Below are positions 7,652 to 15,305 of a stretch of DNA of 32,791 bases, one piece after another (within the stretch, counting starts at the first letter, position 1; each line of letters opens with the position of its first letter). The notes beneath the pieces are model-generated. The model ran no database searches, was not told where the DNA came from, and was given only the letters and a program-made list of their open reading frames with translations. Source of the DNA: Armatimonadota bacterium (lineage in GTDB: Bacteria > Armatimonadota > Zipacnadia > UBA1398 > JAKPQA01); the NCBI GenBank assembly GCA_029547025.1, contig JAKPQA010000229.1:1-32791 (forward strand), written 5' to 3'. Position numbers and translations under genes: made by a program.

Positions 7652-8965
7652 CTACCGACTCGCCCTCCCCACGAGCCAGAGCAGGCGTGCGCACCCGGCG
7701 TTGGCGAGGAGTGTCTTCACCAGCGGCCGCTGGGCCACGGGGAGCGCGAGGTGCCCGGAAGCTTTGCTCCGCTCGTCCTCATCGGGGTCGAGATGGCCCT
7801 CTTGCCCCGTGAGCCGCTCCCACATGCGGAGCTGCTCCTCGCTGATGCGCCAGAGCCGCCAGTTGCGGAAGAACAGGCCATCGGCCGGGTCGCGCACGTA
7901 GTCCAGCGCGAAGTCCGCGTGGCGCTGCGCCTCGCGGAGCAGTAGTGGGTCGCGTGTCTCGCGGTAGAGGGCCAGCCATCCCTCAATCACCCAAGGCACG
8001 AAGTAGCTCGAGTCATAGAGGAACCGATGCTCCATGTCGTGCACCAGGCTGTCGTAGAGCGCGCCCCCACGGTGGAGGGTGGCATCGGCAAGACGACGGG
8101 CGATGCCGAGAGCGCGGGTATCGGTGGCCAGCCGGTAGAGCAGGACGTGAGCGCAGATGGCGATACCGGTGTTGTAGGTCCATTTCACCCGGCGCAGCCG
8201 CCAGTCGGGCGGTTCGAGAGCATCCATCACCAGGCCGTCAGTGTCGAGCAGGTGTTCGACCAGCCACTGCAGAGCCCGCCGGCCCCACTCGATGTTCGAC
8301 TCGACCGCTACGCCGGTGTCGGCAAGCAGCAGCGCCGCTAGTGCGGCGAGGCCCGTGGAGCAGGCCGCGCGGTCCGCGGTGCCGGCTCGGGTCGGGTCGG
8401 TGCCCCACCGTACGCCACCGGGCTCACCATCGTCCCAGCCGCTCAGGCAGAACCTCGACATTACGTCCCATGCCCGGTCGATGTAGGCCTTGGCGCGTGT
8501 CACCCGAAACGCCTTGGTCAGCGCGATGACCACGATGGCATTGTCGTCGTAGTACGTGTCGTTGTTCCCCGGGAAGTTGAGCCAGGCAGTGTAGGCCTTG
8601 CGCTCCGCGTCGAAGTACTGCTCGAGCCCGCCGAAGACCTCGTGAAGGGCGGCTCGGTAGCGGCCGGGCAGGCTACGGTTGGCTTCGACGAGGGCGTGAA
8701 AGGCTTCGACGGAGGGCCAGAGCACATAGCCGTTGTTGTGCTGGGGATCACTGTCAACCGTCTCGGCGCTCCGCTGGGGCGCCCGGTACATGCGCGCCGC
8801 AGGATCCCAGAACGTGCTCTGAAAGGTGTCAGTCAGTCGTCGGGCGGCCTCCAGATACCGCGCGGCATCGTCGGGACCCGCGGTGACGAGGTCGGGGCCG
8901 ACGGCCGCGAGCACGGCGCCCCTCCTGAGGAACTCGCGTCGGCTCAGCCTGCTGGGCCATACCAT
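7652..8965 (-). CDS. Tat-exported GH76-family glycoside hydrolase (alpha-1,6-mannanase-like)
   Basis: 437 residues, starting 'MVWPSRLSRREFLRRGAVLA', which is a clear twin-arginine export signal (SRREFLRRG). The body is an (alpha/alpha)6-type helical repeat protein. 'NDTYYDDNAIVVIALTKAF' (D140-D141) matches the paired catalytic aspartates of GH76, and 'WTYNTGIAI' matches its 'YNxG' motif. Characterised GH76 enzymes are endo-alpha-1,6-mannanases, so fungal-type mannan or a related bacterial alpha-mannan is the likely substrate. The frame extends upstream to 9133, but the ATG at 8963-8965 has GGGAGTGG upstream and puts the Tat motif at the N-terminus. It is divergent from the GH172 gene at 9082 across a 116-bp gap, so the two may share control. 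Confidence 0.82.
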   Translation of the reverse strand: MVWPSRLSRREFLRRGAVLAAVGPDLVTAGPDDAARYLEAARRLTDTFQSTFWDPAARMYRAPQRSAETVDSDPQHNNGYVLWPSVEAFHALVEANRSLPGRYRAALHEVFGGLEQYFDAERKAYTAWLNFPGNNDTYYDDNAIVVIALTKAFRVTRAKAYIDRAWDVMSRFCLSGWDDGEPGGVRWGTDPTRAGTADRAACSTGLAALAALLLADTGVAVESNIEWGRRALQWLVEHLLDTDGLVMDALEPPDWRLRRVKWTYNTGIAICAHVLLYRLATDTRALGIARRLADATLHRGGALYDSLVHDMEHRFLYDSSYFVPWVIEGWLALYRETRDPLLLREAQRHADFALDYVRDPADGLFFRNWRLWRISEEQLRMWERLTGQEGHLDPDEDERSKASGHLALPVAQRPLVKTLLANAGCARLLWLVGRASR

Positions 8966-9081
8966 GGGCAACCACTCCCTGTGCCGAGAAGGTCTTCCAA
9001 GCTCAGGGCGCCAACCATCTGGGCGCCTGGCGGCTCTGGTAGACCGCCCAATCCGACATCGCTCCGGAGGGACGTCCCCAC

Positions 9082-10161
9082 ATGGCAATGCCACCGAACG
9101 TGCTGCTGCAGGGCCTGGCCACGGCCAAACCATTCATCGCCAAGCGCAAGAGCTCGTGGGATGTCACGGGCGGGAACTGGGATGCCTGGCGTATCGAGCC
9201 CGGCGAGACCAAAGTCCTGGCCGACATCGACGGCCCGGGTGTCATTTCGCACATCTGGTTTACCATCTCATCGCCCGACGCATTGCACCTCCGCAAGCTG
9301 CTTCTGCGCGCCTACTGGGATGGCGAGGACAACCCTTCCATCGACTGCCCGGTGGGCGACTTCTTCGGCCTGGGCCACGCCCGGACGTACAGCTACCAGT
9401 GCGCCCTGTTCAACACAAGCTGCCACCAGGATGGCGGAGTGGGTGGCGGGTGCGCCATGAACTCGTGGGTGCCCATGCCCTTCCACCGCAACGCCCGCAT
9501 CGAAATCGTCAACGAGCAAGACGATCCAGTGCACAGCTTCTACTTCTACATAGACCATCAGCTCTATCCAGAGTTGCCCGACGATGCCCTCTGGTTCCAT
9601 GCCAAGTGGCGGCGCGACAACCCGTGCGAGGGGTGGAAGGGCAAGGGCAGCGTGTGGTTCTCGCCCGAGTGGCACGACCGGCAGAACGGCCCGGAGGGGA
9701 AGAACCTCTCGGACAAAGGCAACTACCTGATCCTCGAGGCCGAAGGGCGAGGGCACTACATTGGTGCCAACTTCAGCATCGACCACCTCTACAAGGGCTG
9801 GTATGGCGAGGGCGATGACATGATCTTCGTCGATGGTGAGCCCTGGCCGCCATCGCTACACGGGACGGGCACCGAGGACTACCTGGGTCACGCCTGGGGG
9901 ATGCAGAAGAACGCTCACCTCTACAACGGGCAGGCCTGGGCGGAGATGGACAACTTCAACGAGTGGGGGAAGGTCTGTGTGTACCGGTACCACGTGGTCG
10001 ATCCCGTACCCTTCACGAAGAGCATCCGGGTATCCATCGAACACGGCCACGCCAATGACCGGAGCGACGACTACAGCTCAGTAGCCTACTGGTACCAGAC
10101 CGAACCGCACCGGGACTTCGCACCCATGCCGCCGGTGAAGGCGCGCATACCCAACGGGTAG
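9082..10161 (+). CDS. DUF2961 / GH172-family glycoside hydrolase
   Basis: 359-residue protein with GH172 hallmarks: 'ADIDGPGVISHIWFTI' (N-terminal jelly roll), 'CPVGDFFGLGH', and 'PSLHGTGTEDYLGHAWG' (G261-Y267), where E265 is the likely catalytic-site glutamate by analogy to characterised members. GH172 includes a bifidobacterial difructose-dianhydride hydrolase and enzymes acting on D-arabinan; the family forms trimers or hexamers. No signal peptide is visible, so it may be cytoplasmic or exported by another route. The start is the ATG at 9082 with GGAGGGA 9 bases upstream; a second ATG lies two codons later. Divergent pairing with the GH76 gene suggests a shared polysaccharide target. Confidence 0.9.
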   Translation: MAMPPNVLLQGLATAKPFIAKRKSSWDVTGGNWDAWRIEPGETKVLADIDGPGVISHIWFTISSPDALHLRKLLLRAYWDGEDNPSIDCPVGDFFGLGHARTYSYQCALFNTSCHQDGGVGGGCAMNSWVPMPFHRNARIEIVNEQDDPVHSFYFYIDHQLYPELPDDALWFHAKWRRDNPCEGWKGKGSVWFSPEWHDRQNGPEGKNLSDKGNYLILEAEGRGHYIGANFSIDHLYKGWYGEGDDMIFVDGEPWPPSLHGTGTEDYLGHAWGMQKNAHLYNGQAWAEMDNFNEWGKVCVYRYHVVDPVPFTKSIRVSIEHGHANDRSDDYSSVAYWYQTEPHRDFAPMPPVKARIPNG

Positions 10162-10170
10162 AGGAGCAAC

Positions 10171-10203
10171 GACGCCAGAGGCCGCCCGGCGGCCTCTGGC
10201 GTC
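10171..10203. terminator. Bidirectional hairpin terminator between convergent genes
   Basis: Perfect 15-bp inverted repeat, GACGCCAGAGGCCGC (10171-10185) and its complement (10189-10203) with a 3-nt CCG loop. It fills the 46-bp gap between the GH172 stop (10161) and the converging hydrolase stop (10208). There is no clear T tract, so rho-independent termination may be partial. Confidence 0.75.
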
Positions 10204-10207
10204 AGAC

Positions 10208-11689
10208 CTACTCCGCCCCGAAGATGGCCTGCCGCATCGCCTGGACACTGCCGATGCGCTCTCCGAGGACCCGCAGCCGCTTGGGCAGCTTGCGGTACAG
10301 CGCCACGAGGCGCTCGGCGCACGCGGCGTCTTTGGCGTAGGTTCGCAGCGAGCGGAGCACGTCGGCCCTCTCGGCCTCGGGGAAGTCCAGCGTGGTGAGC
10401 GTCATCGGCGCAAGCCTGCCCTCCGGAACGGCCCGGACCTCCCGGTAAGGCCGGCCGGCGTAGCGCATCATGAGCCGCTCGAGCTTGGCCTGCGTGAGCT
10501 GGCCGGGGGCGATGGGCTGACTCAGGGCCCACTCCCGGAAGGCCGTGCGATCGGCATTCAGATAGTACTTGAGATGACCGACCCAGGGCTCCGGCGCCCC
10601 CTCATCGATGACGACCAGGCTGAATGTCCTCTGCTCGCTGAAGGGCAAGGGCACATGGGCCGCGGGACGGGTCGGGCTGGCGCCCGGTCTCAGTTCCTCG
10701 GCGCCGTGGGGCGCGGCCACCACGAACAGCTCGTAGCGATCACGGTCGAGCACGTCCAGCAGCGTCCTACGGGCGCTGGCTGGCGCAACGCAGTCGTTGA
10801 GCCGCATGGTGAAGCCCTCGGGGAACATCCCGGCGGGTGGCTTCCGCACCAAGGCGCGCGACATCTGGTCGATGGGGACGAGCATGTCGGCCGTCGAGAA
10901 TGTGACCTGGGTGGGACACGTGATCGTCTCGAGGTGCGATATCGGTGACATGTGGAGCCAGGCATCGGAGCCCGTGTCGGGTCCGAGCATCTTGACCCCA
11001 TCGTCGGCTAGCCCGATAACGACGTTGAGGACCGGCAGCGGCGACTGTGTCTCGCCAGCAGGCACCTGCCTGGCCCGCTCGCGGTTCCGAATGAAGTAGG
11101 CCGCGTTGTAGCCCCAGTTCGTGGGCGGAACGTCGGGCATGGCTGCGGTCAGCGGGAACGTCTCCGCCGCCAGCATGAGTGTCGTATACCCGCCCGCGCT
11201 GCCGCCCTGGATGAGCACTCTCGAGTCGTCGATGAAAGGCAGTGCCCGCGCACCGTGCAGGATCGCCGTGTCGAGATTGGGGCCGCGCGAGATCGGGTTC
11301 TGCGGATGGGCGTGAGGCGTGGTCACCACGAAGCCTGCCACGAGGTAGCCCGACGCTCCGCCCGCGTCGATCTCGTAGCCCGCAGCGTGAACAAGCGGCA
11401 CCCGGAGGGTGGGGTCATCCACCAGGGCGGGCGGGACGAAGATCCGTGCCTGGGCCGTCTGCGTCTCGCCATATACATCGCGGTGGAGCAGTTCGACCGT
11501 CACCTGGCCACCCCTGCGGTCGCCGACCGGGATCTCCTCGGCCGCCATGCGCCGGAAGCGCGGCTCGCATTGCGCCGGCGGGTCGGTGTTCGGGAACAGC
11601 GCCGCCGCCCATGCCGGCTCCTCTGCTGACCCCGCCATCGGGAGCACGGTCGAGACGAGCACCACGAACCATCCACCCATCGCTGACAT
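10208..11689 (-). CDS. Exported alpha/beta-hydrolase (prolyl-oligopeptidase-like serine hydrolase)
   Basis: 493 residues with an N-terminal Sec signal peptide (MSAMGGWFVVLVSTVLPMAGSA). The nucleophile elbow is 'LIQGGSAGGYTT' (GGSAGG, S164), typical of the S9/dienelactone-hydrolase superfamily. 'VVTTPHAHPQNP' and 'ITCPTQVTFSTADMLVPIDQM' (a likely acid loop) match the following fold elements; the catalytic His may be in 'VVAAPHGAEELRP'. The C-terminal ~120 residues are helical and not recognised. The activity is esterase or peptidase of unknown substrate. The open frame begins at a GTG at 11713, but the ATG at 11687-11689 has GAGAGG nine bases upstream and places the hydrophobic core correctly. 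It is divergent from the CoA-binding gene. Confidence 0.8.
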   Translation of the reverse strand: MSAMGGWFVVLVSTVLPMAGSAEEPAWAAALFPNTDPPAQCEPRFRRMAAEEIPVGDRRGGQVTVELLHRDVYGETQTAQARIFVPPALVDDPTLRVPLVHAAGYEIDAGGASGYLVAGFVVTTPHAHPQNPISRGPNLDTAILHGARALPFIDDSRVLIQGGSAGGYTTLMLAAETFPLTAAMPDVPPTNWGYNAAYFIRNRERARQVPAGETQSPLPVLNVVIGLADDGVKMLGPDTGSDAWLHMSPISHLETITCPTQVTFSTADMLVPIDQMSRALVRKPPAGMFPEGFTMRLNDCVAPASARRTLLDVLDRDRYELFVVAAPHGAEELRPGASPTRPAAHVPLPFSEQRTFSLVVIDEGAPEPWVGHLKYYLNADRTAFREWALSQPIAPGQLTQAKLERLMMRYAGRPYREVRAVPEGRLAPMTLTTLDFPEAERADVLRSLRTYAKDAACAERLVALYRKLPKRLRVLGERIGSVQAMRQAIFGAE

Positions 11690-11806
11690 GGCCACCACCC
11701 TCTCGGCTGTCACGGCTCACGTTCCCGACCCGGCGGCAGCCGACCTCCGCGGGAGGCCGCGAGGGCGAGCAAGCAGAAGGTCTTCGACCGAACGGGGGGA
11801 CGCGGC

Positions 11807-12253
11807 ATGAGGCAAACCATCGAGTCGGTCCTCGCAGGCAAGTCGGTGGCCGTAGCGGGTGTGTCGCGCAGGCCCAGAGGCTTCGGTCGGCAGCTCTACA
11901 TCGCACTGAGACAACGCGGCTACACGACGTACGCCATCAACCCGCATGCCGAAAGCATTGGCGGCGACCCGTGCTACGCCAGCCCCCGGATGCTCCCGCG
12001 GCCCGTCGACTGGCTACTCGCCGTCACACCGCGGAGCGCGACGGCGCAGGTCGTCCGCGAGGCCGCACAGGCGGGCATCACGCGCGTCTGGATGCAGCCC
12101 GGCTCCGAGTGCCCGGAAGCCATCCAGGCCGCGCGGGAGGCAGGCATGGTCACCGTCACGCGCGCGTGCCTGTTCCTACACCTCGAGCCCGTGACATGGC
12201 CCCACAGCTGGCACCGAGCGCTGGCGAAGGTGTTCGGCAGGCTCTACCGCTGA
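11807..12253 (+). CDS. CoA-binding domain protein (CoA_binding_2/YccU-like)
   Basis: 148-residue single-domain Rossmann protein: 'KSVAVAGVSRRPRGFGRQLYIALRQRGYTTYAINPHAESIGG' is the standard N-terminal CoA-binding motif, and 'GITRVWMQPGSECPEAIQAAREAGMVTVT' is the matching second half of the YccU/CoA_binding_2 family. Family members bind CoA but their physiological role is mostly undefined. The ATG at 11807 follows a G-rich ribosome binding site (GGGGGACG). The last ~25 residues (WPHSWHRALAKVFGRLYR) are a basic, aromatic tail beyond the usual domain. Confidence 0.88.
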   Translation: MRQTIESVLAGKSVAVAGVSRRPRGFGRQLYIALRQRGYTTYAINPHAESIGGDPCYASPRMLPRPVDWLLAVTPRSATAQVVREAAQAGITRVWMQPGSECPEAIQAAREAGMVTVTRACLFLHLEPVTWPHSWHRALAKVFGRLYR

Positions 12254-12275
12254 GGGCATACGGGGGTGCCGTTGC

Positions 12276-12322
12276 GGGCGATCCCGCCGAGGCGCCCAGC
12301 ACCGACGATCGGCGGGTCGCCC
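12276..12322. terminator. Candidate bidirectional terminator hairpin
   Basis: GGGCGA-T-CCCGCC (12276-12288) pairs with GGCGGGTCGCCC (12311-12322), a 12-bp stem with one bulged T and a 22-nt loop. It lies in the 76-bp gap between convergent stops at 12253 and 12330. There is no T tract. Confidence 0.4.
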
Positions 12323-12329
12323 GGCCGAC

Positions 12330-13541
12330 CTACAGCAGCCGCAGCTGCGCGCCCCGGGGACTCGCGACCACTCGACCGAACCGGCCGCCGCCGCCGGGCT
12401 GGAGCAAGAGAGATCCATCACGCGCAGCCACGATGTGCTCGGCCAGGCGCGTGCCCACCACGGACGCAAGCTCGTCGGGGGCGGCATGATGAAGCACCGC
12501 CATCTCGCTGCCAAACCGGTTCAGCAGCCGCGTCATCGCCACGGCGCCGAGCTTCGGGACGAACTGCAGGGGGACCTGGTGGTGGTAGGGCGGCCGGTGC
12601 GGCGGGTGGACGGGGCTTGGCCGGTCAGCGATCTCGACGATGCGGTCCAGCACACCGAAGGTGACCTTCGTGCCGCCGCACCGGGTGCACGCGCGCGCCG
12701 GTGGCTCGGCGGTGACCACCTGGCCGCACTCCTCGCAGAAGGTTCGGTGGTACTTGCCGAGCCGGGGGTCCATGCCGTAGTTGCCCACGACTCCGCGCCC
12801 GTCCTGACGACGCAGAGCGAGACTGAGCTCCTCCCACGAGTCCGACTCCATCCGCAGCACGTTGTACTCGCGCGCAATCTTCGGGAGCGAGTGTGCATCG
12901 GAGTTCGAGAGGAACGACACCTCGGCGAGCTCCGAGAGCCGGTCGGCGAGGTCGGTATCCGCGGACAGGCCCAGCTCAATAGCCGCGATGCCCGACAGGG
13001 CCTTCGGCCCAAACACACGGCCGATCCGATCCGCGCATGAGCCGTAGAGGCTCTTGTGCGGTGTGAACGCGTGCGCAGGAACCACGAAGCCCCCATGGTC
13101 CACAGCAATGAGCGCCAGGTCGTTCGCGGGCATGTGGCACTGCTGCGAGCTGAGCTGCAGATTGCTTACATAACCCGATAGCGCGTGGGCGAAGCCGCGA
13201 ATGGCGTCGACCGTGGGGAAGTAGCAGAGCACGTGGGACAGGCCGCCGTCGACCTCACGGGTCTCGAGCTCGGAGCCCAGGATGACGGTCAATCGGTCAC
13301 GATAGCGCAGCCCGCCGCCGGGCTGCGGGACCATTTGGCCGCTCTCGAGCAAGAGGTCGATGTCGCGCAGCACGCCCGGCGAGGCGCAGTCGATCATGCC
13401 GGCGATCTCGATGCCTTTGCGGTCCACGCACTCAATGCAGATGTTCTCGAATGTCAGATCGCGAGACGCCGTAACCTTGACGGCCCGGCCGTCCGATGAG
13501 CGGCCGATGTGGATGTGTAGGTCGGCGAAGTACGTGCGCAA
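12330..13541 (-). CDS. Endonuclease Q-like PHP-domain protein (TIGR00375 type)
   Basis: 403 residues, 'MRTYFADLHIHIGRSSDG' (D7, H9, H11) at the PHP metal site, then 'GSELETREVDGGLSHVLCYFP', 'VPAHAFTPHKSLYGS' and 'SNSDAHSLP' as further metal-binding segments. A zinc ribbon follows (C269, C272, C285, C288) within 'GKYHRTFCEECG', and the C-terminus has a helical region (FGSEMAVLHHAAPDELASVVG) like helix-hairpin-helix DNA-binding ends. This order is that of archaeal and Bacillus-type EndoQ, which nicks DNA 5' of uracil, hypoxanthine, xanthine or AP sites. The start is TTG: GGAGGTG lies 11 bases upstream, and no in-frame ATG or GTG exists nearby. It follows ThuA by 45 bp on the same strand, so it is probably co-transcribed with sugar-metabolism genes. 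Confidence 0.85.
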   Translation of the reverse strand: MRTYFADLHIHIGRSSDGRAVKVTASRDLTFENICIECVDRKGIEIAGMIDCASPGVLRDIDLLLESGQMVPQPGGGLRYRDRLTVILGSELETREVDGGLSHVLCYFPTVDAIRGFAHALSGYVSNLQLSSQQCHMPANDLALIAVDHGGFVVPAHAFTPHKSLYGSCADRIGRVFGPKALSGIAAIELGLSADTDLADRLSELAEVSFLSNSDAHSLPKIAREYNVLRMESDSWEELSLALRRQDGRGVVGNYGMDPRLGKYHRTFCEECGQVVTAEPPARACTRCGGTKVTFGVLDRIVEIADRPSPVHPPHRPPYHHQVPLQFVPKLGAVAMTRLLNRFGSEMAVLHHAAPDELASVVGTRLAEHIVAARDGSLLLQPGGGGRFGRVVASPRGAQLRLL

Positions 13542-13586
13542 GCCCGGCGATGCACCTCCGACGAGACGGCAGCTCTCACGACGCCC

Positions 13587-14330
13587 TCAGTCTTTCCGCG
13601 CGCACCACCGGATGGCGTTGCCCACCAGTCGGCGATAGCTCGGGTTCGCGTAGGCCGAGGGGCCGTGGCCGAGTTGGATGGCGGCCACACGGCCTCGACC
13701 CAGCCTGCCCGCCCACGCCATCTCCGGCGTACTCTCCGGGTGGTCGGTGCGCAGGAGCAGGTGGGCATCGGGGCTCACCCACATCCCACCGTAGACCTCG
13801 TCATGGATGGTGAAATCTTCGAGGCCACGAGTCACCGGGTGATGCCGGTCGGCGATCTGCACGCGGATGTCCACTCCCTCCCGGAATGTCGATCCCGGCA
13901 GGTCCCGCCCGTCCACCGTGCGGGGGGTCATGAGGTAGTGCCCGCCCACAACTTTCCACCACTCGGGCCATGTGTCATAGGAGCCCAGAGCGTGGTGCAG
14001 AACGACTAGACCCTTGCCCTCTCGGATGCGTGCGAGCAGGTTCGCCTTCTGGGCGTCGGTGATCTCCTGCATCATGTCGTATAGCACGATGGCGTCGTAG
14101 CCCTTGGCCCGGCTTTCGGTGTACTCATCACTGGCCGCGGGCTGGAGGGCCTCGCGCCACTCGAGGCCCTCCTCGGCACTGAACATGGCGAAGAATGCAT
14201 CGCGCTCGAAGTCATGCCCGCCCGTCACGATCAGGGCCCGTACCGTCGCCGTGCGTCCGACGGCCGGTACCCTCGCCGCCAGCGCCGCGACCGCGACGGC
14301 GCCGACCAGCAATCCGGGAGCGTACCGCAT
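13587..14330 (-). CDS. ThuA-like domain protein, exported
   Basis: 247 residues with a hydrophobic N-terminal signal (LLVGAVAVAALAARVPAVG). The ThuA/glutamine-amidotransferase-like fold is shown by 'VRALIVTGGHDFER', 'YDAIVLYDM', 'GKGLVVLHHALGSYDTWPEW', 'GGHYL' and the C-terminal 'GRGRVAAIQLGHGPSAYANPSYRRLVGNAIRWC'. ThuA was named from trehalose utilisation; the catalytic role is undefined, and these proteins are frequent in sugar clusters. The ATG at 14328-14330 has GGAGGAGG upstream, located inside the last codons of the sugar isomerase gene, whose stop is only 4 bp away, so translation is likely coupled. Confidence 0.88.
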   Translation of the reverse strand: MRYAPGLLVGAVAVAALAARVPAVGRTATVRALIVTGGHDFERDAFFAMFSAEEGLEWREALQPAASDEYTESRAKGYDAIVLYDMMQEITDAQKANLLARIREGKGLVVLHHALGSYDTWPEWWKVVGGHYLMTPRTVDGRDLPGSTFREGVDIRVQIADRHHPVTRGLEDFTIHDEVYGGMWVSPDAHLLLRTDHPESTPEMAWAGRLGRGRVAAIQLGHGPSAYANPSYRRLVGNAIRWCARKD

Positions 14331-14334
14331 CGAC

Positions 14335-15174
14335 CTACGCCTCCTCCAACACTCGCCGGAACCACGGGACCGAACGCTCCGTGGGCGCGTCTCCGCTGAC
14401 CTCGAGCGAGCAGACTACGTTCTTGCCATGCTCCTTGAGCATGCGAACGCACTGCCGGATGCCCTCTGCGTTCGCTCCCTCACCGATGGCCGCCGAGCTG
14501 GCGGCGATGCCGGTCGACTCGCCGCGGAGTGCTGCCGCCAGCTCGTGGCTCACTTCCTTGATGTGCATGTGGTGCACGTGGTCGATGACCTGGCGGAGGA
14601 AGTCCGGTGGGTTGTGACCGGCGATGAACGTGTTACCCGTGTCGAAGTTCACGCCCATCATCGGCGACCGCGTCTGGGTGACGATCCGCAGCAGCGAGTC
14701 GGGGCGCTGGGTCAGTACTCCATGCGGCTCGACACAGACATACACGCCATGGCGCTCGGCCGAGGGGACCACGCAGTCGAAGTGGTACTTGTAGACGCCC
14801 ATCCACTCGTCGAGCGAGTACGTGTCAGGAATGTGCTCGCTGTCCGTAGTGGCGATGGCGCTACACCCGAGCACCCGTGCGAAGCGAATGGCCTTGATCA
14901 TGTAGTCGATGCACTGGTAGCTCCAGATCGGCCAGTGGGCGCTCAGGCACGAGCAGCGCAGGCCGTGTTCGTCGATCAGGTCCTTGAGCACGTACGGGTC
15001 GCTCTCGAGACTGACTGATGGCGAGAACTGCTGGCCCTCAAAGAAGTCCAGGCCGGTGATCACATCGAACTCAATCCACTTCGAGCCCAACTCCGCCACG
15101 CGCCCGACACAGAAGCGCAAGCTCTTGTTCTCGAGTCGCCAGTTGTCGGTGCTGATCCCGAGTTGCGGTCCCAC
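14335..15174 (-). CDS. Sugar phosphate isomerase/epimerase (xylose isomerase-like TIM barrel)
   Basis: 279 residues of AP-endonuclease-2/xylose-isomerase-like barrel. Visible markers are 'LGCSAIATTDS', 'VYVCVEPHGVLTQRPDSLL', 'MGVNFDTGNTFIAG' (metal-binding Asp region), 'DHVHHMHIKEV' (metal-binding His) and 'VVCSLEVSGD' (acidic residue). Such enzymes isomerise or epimerise keto-sugars or inosose-type compounds with a divalent metal. The frame is open to 15258, but the GTG at 15172-15174 has GGGAGG 7 bases upstream and gives the natural 'VGPQLGISTDNW' N-terminus. It is the first gene of a three-gene minus-strand set with ThuA and EndoQ, and it is divergent from the GH20 gene. Confidence 0.88.
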   Translation of the reverse strand: MGPQLGISTDNWRLENKSLRFCVGRVAELGSKWIEFDVITGLDFFEGQQFSPSVSLESDPYVLKDLIDEHGLRCSCLSAHWPIWSYQCIDYMIKAIRFARVLGCSAIATTDSEHIPDTYSLDEWMGVYKYHFDCVVPSAERHGVYVCVEPHGVLTQRPDSLLRIVTQTRSPMMGVNFDTGNTFIAGHNPPDFLRQVIDHVHHMHIKEVSHELAAALRGESTGIAASSAAIGEGANAEGIRQCVRMLKEHGKNVVCSLEVSGDAPTERSVPWFRRVLEEA

Positions 15175-15305
15175 ACAGAGCCCTCCCGGCCACCAGACTG
15201 CCCGCACACTTCGCCAGGAACCCGCGCGAGCCCTCGCCTCTGCCGCAGGCCCCGGCAACCGACAGCGCGAACGCGCCGTCGCTGAATCCCGAGGAGGCCC
15301 TAGCG

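Noticed and set aside
11242-12489. 415-codon plus-strand open frame
   Set aside because: Antisense to the exported hydrolase and out of frame with the CoA-binding gene; the product is Arg/Pro-rich with no motif, typical of a shadow frame.
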